DNA of 47,244 nucleotides from an uncultured Clostridium sp. (lineage in GTDB: Bacteria; Bacillota; Clostridia; Lachnospirales; Lachnospiraceae), in NCBI GenBank assembly GCA_902496665.1, contig CABVBU010000024.1, positions 1-47,244 on the forward strand, written 5' to 3'. Shown piece by piece: positions 1-7,757 of this stretch. The translations under genes and the position numbers were made by a program. How positions within the stretch are numbered: the stretch's first letter is position 1; every line of letters starts with the position of its first letter. The notes below the pieces were generated by a model, which had not been told where the DNA came from, ran no database searches, and saw only the letters and a list, made by a program, of their open reading frames with translations.

Positions 1-66
1 CCGGATCATGCCTCTCGGCTCGCGGGCTTTACCGCCGGTAGGGACTTGCACCCTGCCCTGAAGACT
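1..66 (-). promoter_or_regulatory. FMN riboswitch (RFN element), partial at window edge
   Basis: On the minus strand this reads as the 5' half of an FMN aptamer: a GGGCAGGGTG segment (plus 49-58), then CCCTACCGGCGGT, then GCCCGCGAGCC, all hallmark blocks of the RFN element. The element runs off the left edge, so the 3' half and the controlled gene lie outside. FMN riboswitches precede riboflavin synthesis genes or the riboflavin transporter ribU, so one of these should lie just beyond the edge, transcribed leftwards. It is not part of the ABC/phosphatase operon to its right, which ends at 115. Confidence 0.93.
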
Positions 67-114
67 TATTATTGAATTGTCCCATCGCTGACCGTCATTT
101 CCATCAGCGGTTGT

Positions 115-867
115 TTACAATATACTCCTCTTCTCCGTATTTGTAAAGTATTTTCGATAGGAATTTTTGTCATTGCCAGACAATATTTCCAGACAGCCCA
201 ATCCATAGCCCTGACTGGCTCCGCAGTCCAGAAAGATCTTATCGTCCTTTATGATCATATCTCCTGCGTACTGTGTCCCATATTTGAATGTCGGCGTGTG
301 TCCCACAACGGCAGTCATTCCCGCCGGAAGCCGGTTATCCGAATCCGGGGATTCATAACGGTTTATGAGGATATCATAATCCGCTGTTTTTCTTTTCCCT
401 CTGGGATCTTTTTGCCCTGCCAGAAGTTCTTTTTTCATTTCATTATCCGGCGCTCCGTGAACCAGCACATACTTCCTGCCGCAGATCTCCATGACTGCCC
501 ATAACGGCATCGTTCCGATAAACTCCAGAACCTTCCTGCGTCCTGTCCCTGACAGCATATTCATCTGCCTGATGATCCCCGCCCCGTCTCCGGCCACCCA
601 GGACCGCATCGTGGAATCCGTGATCCCGGCCGCGCGGTCTGTTCCAAAATACTGTAAGAGCCGCTGTTCATGATTCCCTCTCAGCGCCAGAATATTCTTA
701 TGTTCCATCACAAAACGCAAAAGTCCCAGGGAATCCGGTCCTTTCGCCACAAGATCCCCCAGGATCACCATCCGGTCCGCATCCTCAAACCGGATCTTTT
801 TCAGTATTTGCAGAAAGGGAATAAAATATCCGTGAACGTCACTCATCAGATACAGGTTCCCGCTCAT
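115..867 (-). CDS. calcineurin-like metallophosphatase (PP2A/ApaH/PrpE-type)
   Basis: A 250-residue cytoplasmic phosphoesterase. The dinuclear-metal motifs appear in order: SDVHG near residue 9, GDLVAKGPDS near 37, RGNHEQ near 63, VHGAP in the middle and GHTP near 190. This is the layout of the small serine/threonine-phosphatase-like and diadenosine-tetraphosphatase family. The substrate cannot be read from the sequence. Its ATG overlaps the TGA of the ABC ATPase gene (ATGA at 864-867), so it is translationally coupled to the transporter. That suggests a job linked to the imported compound, for example dephosphorylating it, or turnover of a phosphorylated metabolite. No strong terminator follows; a 6-bp stem (86-109) lies before the riboswitch. 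Confidence 0.85.
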   Translation of the reverse strand: MSGNLYLMSDVHGYFIPFLQILKKIRFEDADRMVILGDLVAKGPDSLGLLRFVMEHKNILALRGNHEQRLLQYFGTDRAAGITDSTMRSWVAGDGAGIIRQMNMLSGTGRRKVLEFIGTMPLWAVMEICGRKYVLVHGAPDNEMKKELLAGQKDPRGKRKTADYDILINRYESPDSDNRLPAGMTAVVGHTPTFKYGTQYAGDMIIKDDKIFLDCGASQGYGLGCLEILSGNDKNSYRKYFTNTEKRSIL

Positions 868-1952
868 GCCGCTGTCTCCGGACCATACACATAGAGACGG
901 TCCCCTTCCACATTCACGTAGCCTTCCGTACCTTTTTCCAGATAGTCACGGCTTAAGAAGCAGAGCGGTTCTCCCATTCCCATCTTCGCCATAACGCGGT
1001 AATAATCCCCCTCAAAGGAGGAATACTCGACCGCCACTGGAAAGCTGTTCTCCTGCCGTTCGCTTCCGGTCCACACCGTGTTCTCCGCGCGGAAGCGGAC
1101 AGTCACCATATCATCTTTGCGGATCCCGTTCCTTCCGAGTGTTCCGCAGACACTGCCGCCGAGATCGATCTGCGTGCCGCCGTCCTCCCTCGCGTATCCA
1201 TGTACCCGGTTTCCGGCACCTAAAAGAGCCGCCGCCGACTCCGTTCCCGGATTCCTGTAACAGTTTTTCGGGGAATCGATCTGGTCGATATTTCCCCTGT
1301 TCATGATCACGATCCGGTCCGCCATCGCGAACGCCTCCGACGGGTCATGGGTGACGTGAAAGACGGTTGTCCCAAGCTTACGGAACAAGAACGCCATTTC
1401 GGTTCTCATCTCCACGCGGAGCTGGACATCCAGATTGCAGAGCGGCTCATCCATCAGGAGAATATCCGGCTTCGTGATCAGTGCCCGGGCGATCGCGACT
1501 CTCTGCTGCTGACCGCCGGAAAGCTCCGCCGGATACCGTTTTTCCAGTCCCTCCAGATGCAAAAGCTTTAAGAGCTCCTGTACCCGCTCCTCGATCTCCT
1601 CTTTTCCGGTTTTGCTCCGCTTTAAACCGTAAGCGATGTTATCATATGCTGTCATATGCGGCCACAGTGCAAAATCCTGGAACACCATGTTCATATGGCG
1701 TTTCTCCGGAGACAGGACTTTTCCCGCCTCAGAGATCACCTGCCCGTTCATGGTCACGCGCCCGCCATCAGGAGACAGCATGCCTGCGATAATGTTCAGC
1801 AAGGTGGATTTTCCGCAGCCGGACGGACCCAATACGCTGATGATCTCGTTTTTATGGACTTCCATGCTGATTCCCTTAAGCACTTCCGTCTTTCCAAAGC
1901 TTTTTGACAGATCTTCTATTTTTAAAATGACTTCCTGATTCTGAATATCCAT
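864..1952 (-). CDS. ABC importer ATP-binding protein, FbpC/PotA type
   Basis: A 362-residue nucleotide-binding subunit. Walker A GPSGCGKST lies at 42-50, the Q-loop glutamine at 91, the signature LSGGQ at 143-147, Walker B LLMDEP around 164-169 and the switch histidine at 201. After about residue 240 comes a C-terminal TOBE-like region, as in ferric, polyamine and phosphonate importers. It follows the permease by 29 bp and overlaps the phosphatase by 4 bp. It should hydrolyse ATP at the cytoplasmic face of the 1982-3847 permease. FbpC-like proteins are close in sequence to PotA and to phosphonate and sugar-phosphate ATPases, so the family does not fix the substrate. Confidence 0.92.
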   Translation of the reverse strand: MDIQNQEVILKIEDLSKSFGKTEVLKGISMEVHKNEIISVLGPSGCGKSTLLNIIAGMLSPDGGRVTMNGQVISEAGKVLSPEKRHMNMVFQDFALWPHMTAYDNIAYGLKRSKTGKEEIEERVQELLKLLHLEGLEKRYPAELSGGQQQRVAIARALITKPDILLMDEPLCNLDVQLRVEMRTEMAFLFRKLGTTVFHVTHDPSEAFAMADRIVIMNRGNIDQIDSPKNCYRNPGTESAAALLGAGNRVHGYAREDGGTQIDLGGSVCGTLGRNGIRKDDMVTVRFRAENTVWTGSERQENSFPVAVEYSSFEGDYYRVMAKMGMGEPLCFLSRDYLEKGTEGYVNVEGDRLYVYGPETAA

Positions 1953-1981
1953 ATCTTCCTCCTAAAACAGCTTCCACATAC

Positions 1982-3847
1982 CTATACGCTCTTTGCCGCG
2001 GAAACCGATGAAACTGCGGAAGCCGTGAATGCTCCGGCTGCCGTCCCATGTTCCGCCATATTTTCTCCCGGCATTTCCCTGCCTCCAAAGCCAGGCTTTC
2101 CGTGCAGTTTTTCTGATCTTCGTTCTTTTTCCGGTTTTCTCTTCCAGTCTCTTCCCAAAAGCTCCATCGCCAGAATGAGAAGTACCACGATTCCGCCGCC
2201 AAACACCGTTGCCGCTGCGGAATATCCGAATTTCAGATTTTCCACTCCTTTGCTGATGTAGACCGGCAGTGTCTGGTAATTCGGCGGATAGAGGATCGTA
2301 TTGATCGCAAGGTTGAACACGCTTCCGCCAAATGCGGACAAAAACGCGGACAGGACGGTTGCCTTTAAAAGCGGCCAGAGGATCGTCCGGACCCGTGTGA
2401 TAAGACCGGCACCGGAAAGCCGGGCCGCAAACAGAATCGGTCTCGGGATCTTTGCCATGCCGCCGGTCAGAACTCTCGTGATGACCGGGATCGCCGCCGC
2501 AACGCTGGCAAGGACAATGATCCTGGGCGTTCCGTACATCTTAAGCCCCATTGCCTCTATCCAGCTCTGATTCCATACAAAGATATAGCCGATACCTAAA
2601 ACAACTCCCGGAACCGCCAGCGCAACCAGGGACAGCACATCAATCACGCGCTTTAAAACGAAGTCTGAATAGTTCAGCACATAGGAAACGAAAAATCCGA
2701 GAACCAGCCCAATGATGGCCGCCGTAAAGGCGATCATCAGGGAATGCTCCAGACCATTTAAGAGCTCCCTGCTGTCTAAGATGACCTTCTCGTAATTCTT
2801 TAATGTAAAGCTGAAGTTCGCCACTGAGATCGAATCGGAGAAGGACATGACAACCGTGGAACCAAGCGGAACAAACAGTGTGAGAAACGCAAGGAACGCA
2901 CCTGAAAGATTGAGAAGGATCCCGATTCCGGCGGCAGGGCGGACCGGCACCGCCTTCACGGTTCCCGTATCAAGGAAATCGTACCGTTTTTTCCCAATGA
3001 TCCTGTACTGGACGATCATAGCTGCGATGATGATCAGTACCAGATAGAAGGATAACACACCTGCCATATCCAGACGGATCGGGGAACTGTAAAGTGCCGT
3101 GTAGATCGCGTATGGCAGTGTCGGGAAACGATATACTCCGGAGATCGCTGCCGGAAGTCCGAAATCACCGATCGTATCCATAAAGATCAGGATCGCCGCG
3201 GAACAATAGGCTGGAATGCACAAAGGTGCCTGCACGGTCTTCCACTCTTCCCACGGAGATGCCCCATTCATTCTTGCTGCCAGAGACAGCCGTTCTGGTT
3301 TCCACTCCAGGGCCGCCTTGATCGTCACATAAGCGAACGGGAACTTGTTGAGTACCATGATAAACACCAGACCCGGAAAGCTGAATACCAGACTGCTTAT
3401 GTTGTCCCAGTGGAGCCAGGATCTCGCGATCCCGTTTCCGGAAGCGAAATAGACCCAGCCCTGGGCAATGATGAAGGACGGCATGATCATCAGGATCCAC
3501 GCCGCGATGTCTAAAAGTTTCGCTGTCTTAAACTCCCATTTTACCCGGAAATTTGCAAGAAACGCCCCAAACACCGTACCGAAGAATGTCGTCCAGATAC
3601 CAAGAGACATGGAATTTCCGAGCGCCTTATACCAGAGCGGTTTTTCAAAGACCTCAAAGAGCAGGCTCATTCCATCTGCTTTTTCCGTATTTCCAAAAAA
3701 ACCGGGACTTACGATCTGTAAAAGAACGGCCCCCAGCGGCAAAATAATTAAAACTGCAAGCACGGAAAGGACGATCCAGCCGATCGCCCCTTCTGCCTGT
3801 CCTCTATGTGCCGCACTTCTTAATTTACCACTATTTCGCGGACTCAT
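1982..3847 (-). CDS. ABC importer permease, two fused membrane domains (FbpB type)
   Basis: A 621-residue permease made of two binding-protein-dependent transport domains in one chain, about 12 membrane segments in total. Each half has an EAA-like cytoplasmic loop, near residues 195-215 (AARMNGASPW) and again in the second half (AARLSGAGL). Fused permeases are typical of the Fe3+ FbpB/SfuB/AfuB group. The start was placed at the ATG at 3847, inside the reading frame, because an AAGGAGTGG ribosome binding site sits 8 bases before it. The frame is open further upstream but would run deep into the binding-protein gene. With this start the two genes overlap by 17 bp, which suggests coupling. Confidence 0.9.
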   Translation of the reverse strand: MSPRNSGKLRSAAHRGQAEGAIGWIVLSVLAVLIILPLGAVLLQIVSPGFFGNTEKADGMSLLFEVFEKPLWYKALGNSMSLGIWTTFFGTVFGAFLANFRVKWEFKTAKLLDIAAWILMIMPSFIIAQGWVYFASGNGIARSWLHWDNISSLVFSFPGLVFIMVLNKFPFAYVTIKAALEWKPERLSLAARMNGASPWEEWKTVQAPLCIPAYCSAAILIFMDTIGDFGLPAAISGVYRFPTLPYAIYTALYSSPIRLDMAGVLSFYLVLIIIAAMIVQYRIIGKKRYDFLDTGTVKAVPVRPAAGIGILLNLSGAFLAFLTLFVPLGSTVVMSFSDSISVANFSFTLKNYEKVILDSRELLNGLEHSLMIAFTAAIIGLVLGFFVSYVLNYSDFVLKRVIDVLSLVALAVPGVVLGIGYIFVWNQSWIEAMGLKMYGTPRIIVLASVAAAIPVITRVLTGGMAKIPRPILFAARLSGAGLITRVRTILWPLLKATVLSAFLSAFGGSVFNLAINTILYPPNYQTLPVYISKGVENLKFGYSAAATVFGGGIVVLLILAMELLGRDWKRKPEKERRSEKLHGKPGFGGREMPGENMAEHGTAAGAFTASAVSSVSAAKSV

Positions 3848-4940
3848 CTGCAAACCACTCCTTGATCTCTGCTTCGTGTTCAGATGCCCAGGATGCCTCA
3901 GCATAGACAAGCTTTCCATCTTTCTCACGATCTTCTTTTTCGTTTACGCCTGCAACGGACGGTTCAAAATATCCTTCATCTCCCGCATCCACCAGCTGCT
4001 GCTGTGTCTCCGGCTGTAAAAGGAATTCGATGAATTTTTTTGCAACCTCCGGCTGATCTGTCTTCGCGCTGATCGCTGCCACACGGACAGATGCCGGTGC
4101 ACCTTCTTCCGGCCAGATGATGCTGATCGGCTCTCCGGAAGCGATCATGCCGTATGCATTGCTCTCCTGCAGTCCTGCCACCGCGATCTCACCGCTGGCA
4201 AGGGCCTGAACCACCTGCGGGTTCTTCGGATAGATCTTTAAGCCATTTTCAAATAAGGAACTGAAGTACTCTTTTCCGCTGTCCATTCCCTTCGAGTTGA
4301 AGAAGTATGACACGAAGGGATATGCCGGAGCCGCTACACTCGGGTCTGCGATTCCGATCTTATCTTTATATTCCGGTTTTGCGAAGTCTTCCCAGGTCTT
4401 CGGGGCTGTTTCTTCTGTGAAAACATCATTCCTGTACGCGATCACGCCTGCCGCGTGTGCCCCGGTCGGATAGTATGCCTTGTCCGCCGGAACAATCTCC
4501 TTAAAGAAATCGGTGAGGTTTCCTGCGTTGGATGGCTCCCAGTCTGTGAGAAGCATTCCCTTCTTTCCGAGAGAGTTGATGCTTGGCATGGAATCCAGCC
4601 ATACGATATCCCACTGTGGGTTGTCTCCCTCCGTCTCGATCCTTGCAAGTGTCTCTGCACCGTTTCCTGCTACGACTTCCACATCATATCCGGTCGCCTT
4701 TTTAAACATCTCCGGGATAATCTCATCGAAGTCGTTTAAATATACTACAAGCGGTTTGGTCTGGGACACCTTCCCAGCCGTCTCCGCCACAGTTGTTGTC
4801 TCTGCCACTGTCGTCCCTGCTGCCGCTGTCGTTGTCTCCGGAGCCGCTGTGGTCTCCTCTGTTTTCGCACCGCAGCCGGTCATGGATGCTGCCGCCATCA
4901 GTCCCGCCATAGTAAGCGCTGTCAGTCTTATTTTTTTCAT
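3831..4940 (-). CDS. ABC importer substrate-binding lipoprotein (FbpA/AfuA/PhnS-like)
   Basis: A 369-residue extracellular solute-binding protein. The signal peptide ends in a lipobox (SMTGC, Cys near 23), followed by a Thr/Ala/Glu-rich linker (residues 26-60), then a type II binding fold beginning KPLVVYLNDFDE. It would be anchored to the outer face of the membrane and deliver substrate to the fused permease. The family includes Fe3+ (FbpA), hexose-phosphate (AfuA) and 2-aminoethylphosphonate (PhnS) binders. The classic C-terminal YY pair of FbpA is not obvious in the expected place, so iron is not assured. First gene of the four-gene operon, with RBS AGGAGG before the ATG. Confidence 0.88.
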   Translation of the reverse strand: MKKIRLTALTMAGLMAAASMTGCGAKTEETTAAPETTTAAAGTTVAETTTVAETAGKVSQTKPLVVYLNDFDEIIPEMFKKATGYDVEVVAGNGAETLARIETEGDNPQWDIVWLDSMPSINSLGKKGMLLTDWEPSNAGNLTDFFKEIVPADKAYYPTGAHAAGVIAYRNDVFTEETAPKTWEDFAKPEYKDKIGIADPSVAAPAYPFVSYFFNSKGMDSGKEYFSSLFENGLKIYPKNPQVVQALASGEIAVAGLQESNAYGMIASGEPISIIWPEEGAPASVRVAAISAKTDQPEVAKKFIEFLLQPETQQQLVDAGDEGYFEPSVAGVNEKEDREKDGKLVYAEASWASEHEAEIKEWFADESAK

Positions 4941-5022
4941 AATGTGTTTCCTCCTGCAGATCGTCTCTGCCTTTTTCTTTTATACCTGTCTGCCAGTTTC
5001 TGCCTTTATCCTATGCGTTCTC

Positions 5023-5067
5023 TGTAAAATCTGATGCCGTCATCATCTAAAGCCTGTGTAAAATCTG
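5023..5067 (-). repeat. direct repeat upstream of the ABC operon
   Basis: The 11-mer TGTAAAATCTG occurs at 5023-5033 and again at 5057-5067, 34 bp apart, in the 5' region of the binding-protein gene. Its position between two divergent genes makes it a possible regulator site. I could not find a convincing consensus promoter for the ABC operon beside it, so function is only a suggestion. Confidence 0.35.
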
Positions 5068-5112
5068 TGTCAGGTATGCTTCCAAAAATCCGGAAAATTC
5101 CAGAGGTATTTC

Positions 5113-5141
5113 TTGCAGATCACTGCGATCCTTAGTATACT
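5113..5141 (+). promoter_or_regulatory. sigma-A promoter of the alcohol dehydrogenase gene
   Basis: TTGCAG at 5113-5118, a 17-bp spacer and TATACT at 5136-5141, ending 22 bp before the ATG at 5164. The spacer contains the inverted repeat GATC-ACTGC-GATC, which may or may not be an operator. Confidence 0.7.
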
Positions 5142-5163
5142 TGATCTATCAGGAGGGTGTCTT

Positions 5164-6348
5164 ATGTTTAATTTTAATTTCTATACCCCGACCCGCGTCG
5201 TATTCGGAAAAGAAACCGAATACCGGATCGGAAAGCTTGTAAAAAATGTAAACTGTAAAAAGGTCCTGCTCCACTACGGAAGCGGCAGCGTGATCCGCTC
5301 CGGTCTTCTCGGACGGATCAAAGAGTCCCTGGACGCGTCCGGAGTCACCTATGTGGAACTCGGCGGCGTTGTCCCAAATCCGCGTCTTTCCCTGGTCCGC
5401 GAGGGAATCGAGCTCTGCAGAAAGGAGGGCGTTGATTTTCTTCTCGCTGTCGGCGGCGGCAGTGTCATCGACTCCGCGAAAGCCATCGGTTACGGTCTCG
5501 CGAACGACGGTGATGTCTGGGATTTCTATGAGCACACACGTCAGGCATCCGCATGCCTTCCGATCGGCGTTGTTCTGACCATCGCAGCTTCCGGAAGTGA
5601 GATGAGCAACAGTTCTGTTATCACAAACGATGAAACACTGGAAAAGCGCGGCTACAACAATGATATCTCCCGCCCTGTATTCGCTGTTATGAACCCGGAG
5701 ATCACAATGACTCTCCCGCCGTACCAGACAGCCTGCGGCTGCACCGATATTCTGATGCATACCATGGAGCGCTATTTCACAAACGGCGGAAATATGGAGA
5801 TCACCGATGCCATTGCGGAAGGTCTTATGCGCACTGTGATCACGAACGCGAAGATCCTTGTGGACGATCCGGATAACTATGACGCGAGAGCCGAGGTGAT
5901 GTGGTCCGGAAGTCTCTCCCACAACGGCCTCACCGGCTGCGGAAACGACGGCGGAGACTTTGCCTCCCACCTCTTAGAGCATGAGATCGGCGGAATGTTC
6001 GATGTTGCCCACGGTGCCGGACTGGCTGCGATCTGGGGAAGCTGGGCGAGATATGTCATCGATAACTGTACACCGCGGTTCGCAAAATTTGCAGTGAATG
6101 TCATGGGTGTTGATCCTGGAAAAGATGATATGGAGACGGGTTTAAAGGGCATCGAGGCCATGGAAGACTTCTACCGTGCCATCAATATGCCGACAAACTT
6201 AAAGGAACTCGGCATCGATCCGACAGAAGAACAGCTTGAGACCATGGCGAAAAACGCGAGAATCGCTGCAGGCGGCCCGAAGGGATCCGCGAAGAAGCTG
6301 GAAGTGGAAGATATGCTTAAGATCTATCAGATGGCTGCAGGCAAATAG
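5164..6348 (+). CDS. iron-containing alcohol dehydrogenase, YqhD/BdhA type
   Basis: A 394-residue group III alcohol dehydrogenase that should interconvert an aldehyde and an alcohol with NAD(P)H in the cytoplasm. The dinucleotide motif GGGS lies at 97-100. Iron ligands by comparison with YqhD are D195, H199, H269 and H283. Overall similarity is to butanol dehydrogenases of clostridia. The start at 5164 was chosen because AGGAGGG at 5151-5157 is spaced 6 bases from it; an in-frame extension upstream has no ribosome binding site and overlaps the promoter. It is monocistronic, with its own promoter and terminator. The natural aldehyde is not evident. Confidence 0.92.
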   Translation: MFNFNFYTPTRVVFGKETEYRIGKLVKNVNCKKVLLHYGSGSVIRSGLLGRIKESLDASGVTYVELGGVVPNPRLSLVREGIELCRKEGVDFLLAVGGGSVIDSAKAIGYGLANDGDVWDFYEHTRQASACLPIGVVLTIAASGSEMSNSSVITNDETLEKRGYNNDISRPVFAVMNPEITMTLPPYQTACGCTDILMHTMERYFTNGGNMEITDAIAEGLMRTVITNAKILVDDPDNYDARAEVMWSGSLSHNGLTGCGNDGGDFASHLLEHEIGGMFDVAHGAGLAAIWGSWARYVIDNCTPRFAKFAVNVMGVDPGKDDMETGLKGIEAMEDFYRAINMPTNLKELGIDPTEEQLETMAKNARIAAGGPKGSAKKLEVEDMLKIYQMAAGK

Positions 6349-6374
6349 CAGAAAGCTATCAAAATCGCATGAAG

Positions 6375-6414
6375 AAAACCGGGATGCCGCGCAGATAGAC
6401 GGCATCCCGGTTTT
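6375..6414 (+). terminator. intrinsic terminator after the alcohol dehydrogenase gene
   Basis: A perfect 15-bp stem (6375-6389 with 6400-6414, core CCGGGATGCCG) with a 10-base loop and T4 at the 3' end. The arms end in A4/T4, so it can work in both directions. Confidence 0.85.
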
Positions 6415-6559
6415 CATATAATACCACGAATCCTTGTTTTTTATAAAAAAACGTGCCTTGGCATATTCTCGCGCCTCGCGCGGTCGCTTGCGACAATCTA
6501 CATCTTCACGCGAGTGCACATCTTTGGAATTCCTCGGAATTTCCTGTTACATAAAATAA

Positions 6560-6596
6560 GACTGCCGTCCAGCATAAGCCTACTGATACGGCAGTC
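6560..6596 (-). terminator. intrinsic terminator of the 6608-7618 gene
   Basis: On the minus strand a 9-bp stem GACTGCCGT/ACGGCAGTC (6588-6596 with 6560-6568) is followed by a T-rich CTTATTTTAT, 12 bp beyond the stop codon at 6608. Confidence 0.8.
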
Positions 6597-6607
6597 AATT
6601 TTTTCAT

Positions 6608-7618
6608 CTACACGTAATCTCTGACCAGAAAGACCGGCTTGATCGCCATGATCTCATCGAATTCTTCCTGTGTGACGGATACATCCGCGTTGATCTTTTT
6701 CAGATCATTTTTTACAACGGCAAACGCGTCCTCCACAGACTCGGCGCGCCCCTCACGGACAGCACGCTGCATCCTCTCTACAGTCACCGGATGAAGATAA
6801 CAGGACGGAACCGGAAGTCCGAGATGGAGACTGTCCACATAGCCCGTAACTGCTTCTTCCGCCGCCGCAAGACGTTTTTCGATGGCTTTCCGGTTATTCG
6901 TACTCGTCGGCATGACATTCGCTCCAGAGAACAGGAAGATCGCCGCCATTCCGAAGAGGACAAAGTATACGGCAAACGCGTCATGATTCATAAAGGAGAA
7001 CACTCCGTATGCAAGTGCCGCCGCCCCCATGACTACCATGAATAAGGCGAGCCATTTGTAAAACGGCTTTGTCTTCTCATACGTTCTCTTTTTCTTTGCC
7101 GCATTGGTGAGCTCTGTGAACAGGGACAACCGCTTTGTGAGGGCTGTCTTTGCCTGTTCCAGAACATCTACCGTCTCCTTCGCCTGCTCCGAGAGCGGAA
7201 CGAGACATTTCTCCGCCTGCTTTTTCTCAGCTTCCGCAAGGCGCTTTTCCGCCGCCTCACTCACGGTCTTTATCTGCGGGAACCGTTCCTTCACGGATGC
7301 CACAAAAGCATCCACCTGGTCCTCATACTTAAAGTTGCACTGTTTTTCCTTACCGTCCTCATAGACAACCACCAGATACGGCATCGTCGCAAACAGACCC
7401 TTTCCGGTGAATCCGCCTTTGCTCATCGCCACGCGCTTAAAGACACGGGAGACGGAAGTTACCGGGATGTAAAAGCGCCGCTCCAGATAAAAGCTGTTGA
7501 GGTACAGAGCCTCTTTTCCGATTCCGCAGGGACCGATCTTCTTACAGTGTTTTTTGTCCTCCGAAAGAATACTCTCCGGGATCTCTTTTTCTCCAAGTTT
7601 TGCCGGTTTAAAAAACAT
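6608..7618 (-). CDS. unrecognised two-TM membrane protein with PH-like N-terminus
   Basis: A 336-residue protein whose family I do not recognise. Residues 40-115 have the strand-rich, basic look of a bacterial PH-like domain (inference). Residues 118-175 are rich in Ala, Glu and Lys and probably form a coiled coil. Two membrane segments follow at about 188-209 and 214-236, then a soluble helical C-terminus. There is no signal peptide, so both large soluble parts should face the same side, probably the cytoplasm. RBS GGGAGGCGAG precedes the ATG. It stands alone between a hairpin (7648-7689) and its own terminator, downstream of cstA in the same direction. No enzymatic motif was seen. Confidence 0.75.
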   Translation of the reverse strand: MFFKPAKLGEKEIPESILSEDKKHCKKIGPCGIGKEALYLNSFYLERRFYIPVTSVSRVFKRVAMSKGGFTGKGLFATMPYLVVVYEDGKEKQCNFKYEDQVDAFVASVKERFPQIKTVSEAAEKRLAEAEKKQAEKCLVPLSEQAKETVDVLEQAKTALTKRLSLFTELTNAAKKKRTYEKTKPFYKWLALFMVVMGAAALAYGVFSFMNHDAFAVYFVLFGMAAIFLFSGANVMPTSTNNRKAIEKRLAAAEEAVTGYVDSLHLGLPVPSCYLHPVTVERMQRAVREGRAESVEDAFAVVKNDLKKINADVSVTQEEFDEIMAIKPVFLVRDYV

Positions 7619-7647
7619 AACTCTCGCCTCCCAAATACTGAATAACC

Positions 7648-7689
7648 AGTATAAGCTGCCCTCAGCCTTTCACCGGGGCAGCTTATACT
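7648..7689 (-). terminator. strong hairpin after cstA, probable terminator
   Basis: A perfect 14-bp inverted repeat (AGTATAAGCTGCCC at 7648-7661 with its complement at 7676-7689) lies 68 bp beyond the cstA stop. The U-tract is poor (GGTTATTC on the minus strand), so it may instead stabilise the 3' end or sit in the leader of the next gene. Confidence 0.5.
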
Positions 7690-7757
7690 TTCTGCATCAT
7701 CTGCAGTCAGACACTCCCAGCTTTGCAGCCTGTCTTTCGTGTCATTATAATCTTACA

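Noticed and set aside
86..109. Terminator after the metallophosphatase gene
   Set aside because: The stem is only 6 bp with a 12-base loop and has no U-tract in either direction.
5149..5970. Long open frame antisense to the alcohol dehydrogenase gene (273 codons, minus)
   Set aside because: The plus-strand frame has all family motifs, a promoter and a ribosome binding site; the antisense frame has none and its translation resembles no protein.
6549..6563. 15-mer ACATAAAATAAGACT shared with 45178-45192
   Set aside because: A single AT-rich 15-mer match within 47 kb is expected by chance and the flanks do not match.
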